Positions 60,110 to 64,000 of a DNA stretch of 64,000 nt are shown piece after piece. Every line of letters starts with the position of its first letter. Within the stretch, counting starts at the first letter, position 1. The translations under genes and the position numbers were made by a program. This DNA comes from Planctomycetota bacterium (GTDB taxonomy: Bacteria; Planctomycetota; UBA1135; UBA2386). The notes below the pieces were generated by a model, which saw only the letters and a list, made by a program, of their open reading frames with translations, did no database searches and was not told where the DNA came from. The stretch covers positions 1 to 64,000 of the forward strand of contig JANQJF010000056.1 in NCBI GenBank assembly GCA_028281765.1. The letters are read 5' to 3'.

Positions 60110-61561
60110 TCAGTCGAGCACGGCGACCCCGGTACCTCGGCTTCCAGCGAGATCGCCGCGGTAGTGAAGGCGCAGCCGATCCCGCTCGTCCGTCGTCACG
60201 ACCGGTCGATCGACGTTGCCGCGTTCCCATCCGTCGGCCGGGGCCGTGAGCTGAAGGTTCGCGCCAGGGCGGTCGCCGCGTCGCCAGTGCACGCCGTCGT
60301 CGGACTCCGCGCAGCAGATCGAAGACGCGTCTCGCGCCGAGCCGACGGCGGTGTACCACATCCGGAAGCCGTGGGCCTCCGACCAGATGACGAACGGGTC
60401 GCGGACCGACTCGTCTTCGTAGTCGCGTTCCGAGTCCGGGAACAGCACGGGCCCGCGGTGGTGCCAAGTGATTCCCGCTCTGGACGTCGCGAGTTCGATC
60501 ACGCCGTGATTCGCGCGCGTGAAGTAGAGCGAGCAGAATCCGTGGCGCTTGCCCCTGCCGACCCGGCGGAGGAAGCAGGCGCGGGAGACGCCGAACGCGG
60601 CGAGCGAGTGCTTCTGGCCGAACTGATCGATGATCACGCTTCGCTTCGGCATTTCGGAATGCACGTCGCTGTAACTCCTGTCCGTCCGGAAGCGCGTCGG
60701 CGGCGCGTCTATGGTGGGGCCGTCACTTCGCTTCCAGGACATCGCGTGCTTCAGCGGCGCGTACTCCCCTCGATGCGAGAGCCGCGTCTTGACCACGACA
60801 CGGTCCCGGCGTCGAATGCCGAACAGTGTGCCGTGCTGCGTGCGGTCCCACGCGATGCCCTGGCCCTGCACTGGTGCCGGTACGACGTCGAGGAGTCGCA
60901 TCGTGGAGCCCTTCTTCGGCGCGGCCAATGCGTAGCACTCGCCAAGGTCGTGGCCGGTTGCGTAGAGCAAACCGTCTGGCCCGAATGAGCCGCCCGAATT
61001 GCTCATCGGCGAAAACCGCGCGACGATCTCGTCGGGAAACGACCACGTGCGTTTGCGTCGCCACTTGTCGTCGAGGCGCATCAGAGTGGTCTTCGCGACG
61101 TTGCCCTTGCCGTAGTGCGCGAAGACGATCCACCATGCGCCGTCGAATCGATCGATCCAGGTGATCGCGCCGTCGTCCAGCCCGTCGAGATCGATTTCGC
61201 GATCGTGTTCGAGGGTCTCGGCGTTCCACACCTGCACGGTGTTGTCGTACGGCTGAACGGGCCAATTGGAGTGTGCGCAGAAGAGCTCGCCGTCGACCAC
61301 GACGCCGCTGTTCAGGTGGAGCAGCGGCTGTGCCTCGCTCGATTCCCAGCGCCGCGCGAGTTTGCCGTCTCGCTTGCCGTACTTGGCGATCGCGCGGCTG
61401 CTGATCGCGTAGACGTGCTGCCCATCGACGGCGACGGCTTGGTGCGCTTCTGGTGCTTCGATGGTCTCGAGCTCGCGGCACAGGCGCTGCGGCGCGGCGG
61501 TCGCGGCCGCCGTGGCGACGAGCGATACGAGAAGCGCGACTCGAGCGGAGATGCCGACCAT
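60110..61561 (-). CDS. secreted beta-propeller / glycosidase-like protein
   Basis: A 483-residue exported protein with a signal peptide (ALLVSLVATAAATA). Residues ~30-270 hold repeated blade-like units (AVDGQHVYAISSRAIAKYG, YDNTVQVWNAETLEHDRE and SFGPDGLLYATGHDLGE). The C-terminal part has segments typical of five-bladed glycoside hydrolase-like propellers (HRGPVLFPDSERDYEDESVR, DPFVIWSEAHGFRMWYTAVG, CCAESDDGVHWRRGDRPG). Catalytic acids cannot be assigned with confidence. ATG 61561 is chosen; a GTG five codons upstream is also possible. It is probably extracellular or periplasmic. Confidence 0.7.
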   Translation of the reverse strand: MVGISARVALLVSLVATAAATAAPQRLCRELETIEAPEAHQAVAVDGQHVYAISSRAIAKYGKRDGKLARRWESSEAQPLLHLNSGVVVDGELFCAHSNWPVQPYDNTVQVWNAETLEHDREIDLDGLDDGAITWIDRFDGAWWIVFAHYGKGNVAKTTLMRLDDKWRRKRTWSFPDEIVARFSPMSNSGGSFGPDGLLYATGHDLGECYALAAPKKGSTMRLLDVVPAPVQGQGIAWDRTQHGTLFGIRRRDRVVVKTRLSHRGEYAPLKHAMSWKRSDGPTIDAPPTRFRTDRSYSDVHSEMPKRSVIIDQFGQKHSLAAFGVSRACFLRRVGRGKRHGFCSLYFTRANHGVIELATSRAGITWHHRGPVLFPDSERDYEDESVRDPFVIWSEAHGFRMWYTAVGSARDASSICCAESDDGVHWRRGDRPGANLQLTAPADGWERGNVDRPVVTTDERDRLRLHYRGDLAGSRGTGVAVLD

Positions 61562-61721
61562 GCTGCGATTCTGCACGGGTTCGGCGGATAGGTGGCGGAC
61601 AATCATGAGGGAGCGTGGTCCCGACGTGCCCTCGCGAAGGACGGTTCCCGGATCTCCCAAGCTTCTGCGAGTGGGCGGCCGATACCCGGGTCGGAACCGA
61701 AGATGCAGCGATAGTGCCGTC

Positions 61722-62747
61722 ATGACCACCACCAGCACCGAAGACACGACCACGAAGAAAGAGAACCTCGCGCAGCTGATCCAGCGCTGCACCGAACTGT
61801 GCCAGACCGCCGAGAAGGCGGTCGACGGCCTGTCGACCGAGCGCGCCGCGTTCTTGTCCGACAGCCTCGACGGCGCGCTCCAGCAGCTCGAGGTCATCCT
61901 GCGCGTGCTCGGCGAGTCGTCGGGTCAGACCGGAGGCGACCGGCAGAACTTCCTGCGTCGGATGTTCGGCGGCAGCACGAATTCTGACTCGGAGTCGGGC
62001 GATCAGCCGGAGACGCCGAGCTTCGAGGTGTCGTCGCTCGGCCTGCAGGGCAACTCCTGGACGGTCGCGATCCCCGAGCTGCTCGGCTTCCTCGCGTTCT
62101 CGTACAAGACCGGCATCCTGTGGGTGGACAGCCCGACCGAGAACTTCCTCGTCGGTGTCGTCGACGGTCGCCTGATGCACGCGAGCAGCGACCACACGCC
62201 CGAGGGCCTGCGTCTCGGCGAAGTGCTGGTCGGCCTCGGCTACCTGACGCGTCGTCAGCTCGAGCGCTTCCTGAACGCGCAGGGCGATGGCGTCGCGGTC
62301 TCCGGCGAGATGCTCCTCGAGAACGGACTGATCAGCGACGTCGAGCTGCACGAGGCTCTGACGAACCAAGTCTCGCAGCTGTTCTCGCGGCTCATCAACA
62401 CGCGCGATGCGGTCTTCCGGTTCCAGGAAGGCCTCAACGTGCAGCTGGCCTACCAGGTCGACCTCGACATCAACCAGCTGCTGCTCAACAGCACGCGCGT
62501 CTACGACGAAGACGCGAACTCCGTGCAGCTGGCGGCCTCGGTCCTGAGCGAGTGGAACGAGTGGAAGGACGCGGTCGAGGAGCAAGCCGGAAACGACGCG
62601 CCGGAAGGCGAGTCGAACACGGCGACGAACGGCGTCCCGAAGGCCAAGCCCGCTCCGAAGAAGGAGGAGCCGGTGCCCGCCGCCGCGAAGTTCGAGGACG
62701 GCGGCGACAATGCGGACAAGAACGACGACAAGGGCGACCAGAAATAG
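61722..62747 (+). CDS. DUF4388 (PATAN-like) domain protein, paralogue of 39156-40190
   Basis: A 341-residue protein. A helical N-terminus (LAQLIQRCTELCQTAEKAVD) is followed by a linker, the DUF4388-like unit (SWTVAIPELLGFLAFSYKTG, GRLMHASSDHTPEGLRLGEV) and an MshE-N-like helical part (YLTRRQLERFLNAQ, SDVELHEALTNQVSQLFSRL). The tail is acidic and Lys/Pro/Ala-rich. The unit shares the RLGEVLVG motif and order of parts with the gene near 39-40 kb, so they are paralogues. Such proteins are usually signalling adaptors. ATG 61722 was used. Confidence 0.85.
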   Translation: MTTTSTEDTTTKKENLAQLIQRCTELCQTAEKAVDGLSTERAAFLSDSLDGALQQLEVILRVLGESSGQTGGDRQNFLRRMFGGSTNSDSESGDQPETPSFEVSSLGLQGNSWTVAIPELLGFLAFSYKTGILWVDSPTENFLVGVVDGRLMHASSDHTPEGLRLGEVLVGLGYLTRRQLERFLNAQGDGVAVSGEMLLENGLISDVELHEALTNQVSQLFSRLINTRDAVFRFQEGLNVQLAYQVDLDINQLLLNSTRVYDEDANSVQLAASVLSEWNEWKDAVEEQAGNDAPEGESNTATNGVPKAKPAPKKEEPVPAAAKFEDGGDNADKNDDKGDQK

Positions 62748-62765
62748 GTCGTCCGGCGATTCTCG

Positions 62766-63011
62766 CTAGTTCTTGGCGAGGATCTTGTCGACGTGCTGCT
62801 GTTGCTCCTCCGCGCTCATCTTCGCGAACTTCGAAGAGCACTTCTTGCAGCAGAACGCGACCTTGTGATCGCCGACCATCACGGACGGCGAGTTCGCGTC
62901 CACCGCTTCGCCCGCGAACGGGCAGGCGTCGTTGATCGGCGCCGCGTCGGCGGTCATCGTGCCGCAGCTGGCCATGAGGAGCAGGGAGAGAGCGAGGAGC
63001 AGTTTCTTCAT
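62766..63011 (-). CDS. small Cys-rich lipoprotein (TRASH/YHS-like)
   Basis: An 81-residue lipoprotein: signal peptide with lipobox LLLMASC (Cys ~16), then a metal-site-like stretch with DACPFAGEAVDA and VAFCCKKCSSKFAKM. Cys-x2-Cys and CP-type spacing with a VAFCC segment resembles TRASH or YHS heavy-metal-binding domains. It may bind copper or another metal in the envelope. The frame to 63209 begins too far upstream; ATG 63011 was chosen with GAGA before it. Confidence 0.75.
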   Translation of the reverse strand: MKKLLLALSLLLMASCGTMTADAAPINDACPFAGEAVDANSPSVMVGDHKVAFCCKKCSSKFAKMSAEEQQQHVDKILAKN

Positions 63012-63113
63012 CGGTAGGGATCTCTCTGGATGGAGATACCCGCCAGCGTAGCGGCCAGGGCTCGCGAGGTCACGGTAGGGCCGATGGGAAGGCGCTATCC
63101 TGCCACCGTGCGG

Positions 63114-64000
63114 ATGCCGTCGATTCTGACTCCTGTGCTGGTCGCGTTCTCGCTCTTGCCGTGCACGGCGCAGGAGGAGTCCGACCCGCTCTTCGACGTG
63201 GAGTGGCACGTTCTCGAGGACGGCAGTCTCGGGATCACGCCGAGCCCCTCGAGCGGGGGGGCGCCCGGGGTGATCGATCCGCTGTTTCGCGGCCTACACG
63301 CGGACCCGAGCCTCTGGGGTCGAATTCGCTTCTCGCTGCAAAGGGATCCGTACACCTGGCTCGTGCTCCTCGCGCCGGGGGCGCGCGATGTCGCATCCAC
63401 GACGTGGGCCGAGCTCGATCTCGCGGCGCGAGGCTTCGCTGATGCGGCGGCACGGATCGCGCTGTTGGACGGAGTGATCGCCGAGCGCCCGCACGGCGAT
63501 GGTGAGTTCCTGCAACTGCTCGCGATCCGTGCTGCGAGCCGCAGTGGCGTTCGTACGGTGCGTGAGCCGATCCAGCGGTTCGCGTCCCGCGACGGACTCG
63601 CCGATGGGCTCCGACGAGCGGCGAAGGAGGCGCTGGCAGATCTCGGTGGGCGTCCTCTCGACGAACCGCCGCACCTGCCTCCCGTTTCGAAGGAACGGCT
63701 CGTCGACCTGCCGTCCGACAGTGCGGTCGTGATTCGCATCGAGTCGTTGCGTCTGCCTCCGATGGATCGGCTGGCCACGGCGTTCCGGGCGCTCTCGCTG
63801 CGGACTACCCGGTATTGGATCCGACAAGCCGGAGGCGGACCGGCGACTCCTCCGATGTTGGCCGGCGGGCAGTTCATCGCCGACTGGCCGTGTCTGCTCG
63901 GCCACGAGCTCGCGCGACGGTTCGGGAGCTGGCGCGTCCATCGCTCCGTGACCGCGATCGGAACGCACTTCGACGTCCGGCTGTTCGGTGACTTCGATCC
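63114..64000 (+). CDS. secreted hypothetical protein, cut by the window end
   Basis: An open plus-strand frame runs from a signal peptide (MPSILTPVLVAFSLLPCTAQ) to the end of the window with no stop, at least 295 residues. A GTG two codons upstream (63108) is an alternative start. The mature part has a segment rich in Leu, Arg and Asp (RDPYTWLVLLAPGARDVAS, and later MLAGGQFIADWPCLLGHELA), and no recognised family. The window ends inside it, so length and C-terminus are unknown. It is in a frame not overlapped by any better candidate. Confidence 0.6.
   Translation, partial: MPSILTPVLVAFSLLPCTAQEESDPLFDVEWHVLEDGSLGITPSPSSGGAPGVIDPLFRGLHADPSLWGRIRFSLQRDPYTWLVLLAPGARDVASTTWAELDLAARGFADAAARIALLDGVIAERPHGDGEFLQLLAIRAASRSGVRTVREPIQRFASRDGLADGLRRAAKEALADLGGRPLDEPPHLPPVSKERLVDLPSDSAVVIRIESLRLPPMDRLATAFRALSLRTTRYWIRQAGGGPATPPMLAGGQFIADWPCLLGHELARRFGSWRVHRSVTAIGTHFDVRLFGDFD

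Overview
The window is a GC-rich (about two thirds G+C by eye), densely coded bacterial chromosome segment with some 53 protein genes and no tRNA, rRNA, CRISPR array or insertion sequence that I can see. Several traits together suggest an uncultured planctomycete-like bacterium (inference, not proof). These are a Ser/Thr kinase fused to a formylglycine-enzyme-like domain beside a divergent ECF sigma factor, a second sigma factor fused to a membrane helix and a chain of extracytoplasmic beta-sandwich repeats, many large secreted proteins with little similarity to known families, and MoxR/DUF58/transglutaminase and DUF4388 genes.

Layout. 0.2-5 kb: apt, a membrane protein, argS and three further small or membrane proteins, all on the minus strand. 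5-8.5 kb: the kinase/FGE-like receptor with a divergent ECF sigma gene. 8.5-13.3 kb: a cobalamin-receptor-like protein, a secreted PDZ-like protein, DUF445, a glycine-rich RNA-binding protein and a phenylacetate-CoA-ligase-like enzyme with a 68-residue partner. 13.4-18 kb: motA-motB with a sigma-28-like promoter, a tandem SASA esterase-like protein, a fasciclin protein and a tandem zinc-finger protein. 18-20.8 kb: an SDR / enoyl-CoA hydratase / acyl-CoA dehydrogenase operon joined by ATGA overlaps. 20.8-33.2 kb: a secreted-protein region with a DUF3750-like lipoprotein, rpmG, an S41 peptidase, the sigma/repeat fusion and a glycine-rich surface protein.

33.2-39.2 kb: sbcD-sbcC (DNA end processing) overlapping an acyl-CoA synthetase. 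39.2-41.1 kb: a DUF4388 protein and a Vms1/ANKZF1 (VLRF1)-like putative peptidyl-tRNA hydrolase, which hints at ribosome rescue. 41.3-51.8 kb: more secreted proteins, a NapH/CcoG-type iron-sulfur membrane protein fused to TPRs, and a methylcrotonyl-CoA-carboxylase-type beta subunit. 51.9-55.4 kb: lysA, an enoyl-CoA hydratase and an M28-like lipoprotein whose metal ligands look lost. 55.4-60 kb: MoxR, DUF58, a TgpA-like transglutaminase and a PuuD-like membrane protein. 60.1-64 kb: a secreted propeller-like protein, a second DUF4388 protein, a small cysteine-rich lipoprotein and a secreted protein cut by the window end.

The signals I find most novel are a recurring ~120-130 residue two-cysteine module shared by at least five otherwise unrelated secreted proteins here, the sigma/transmembrane/repeat fusion, the VLRF1-like protein, enzyme relatives that lost catalytic residues (second SASA domain, M28 homologue), a perfect hairpin over the sbcD start, and an orphan terminator hairpin at 21.7 kb.
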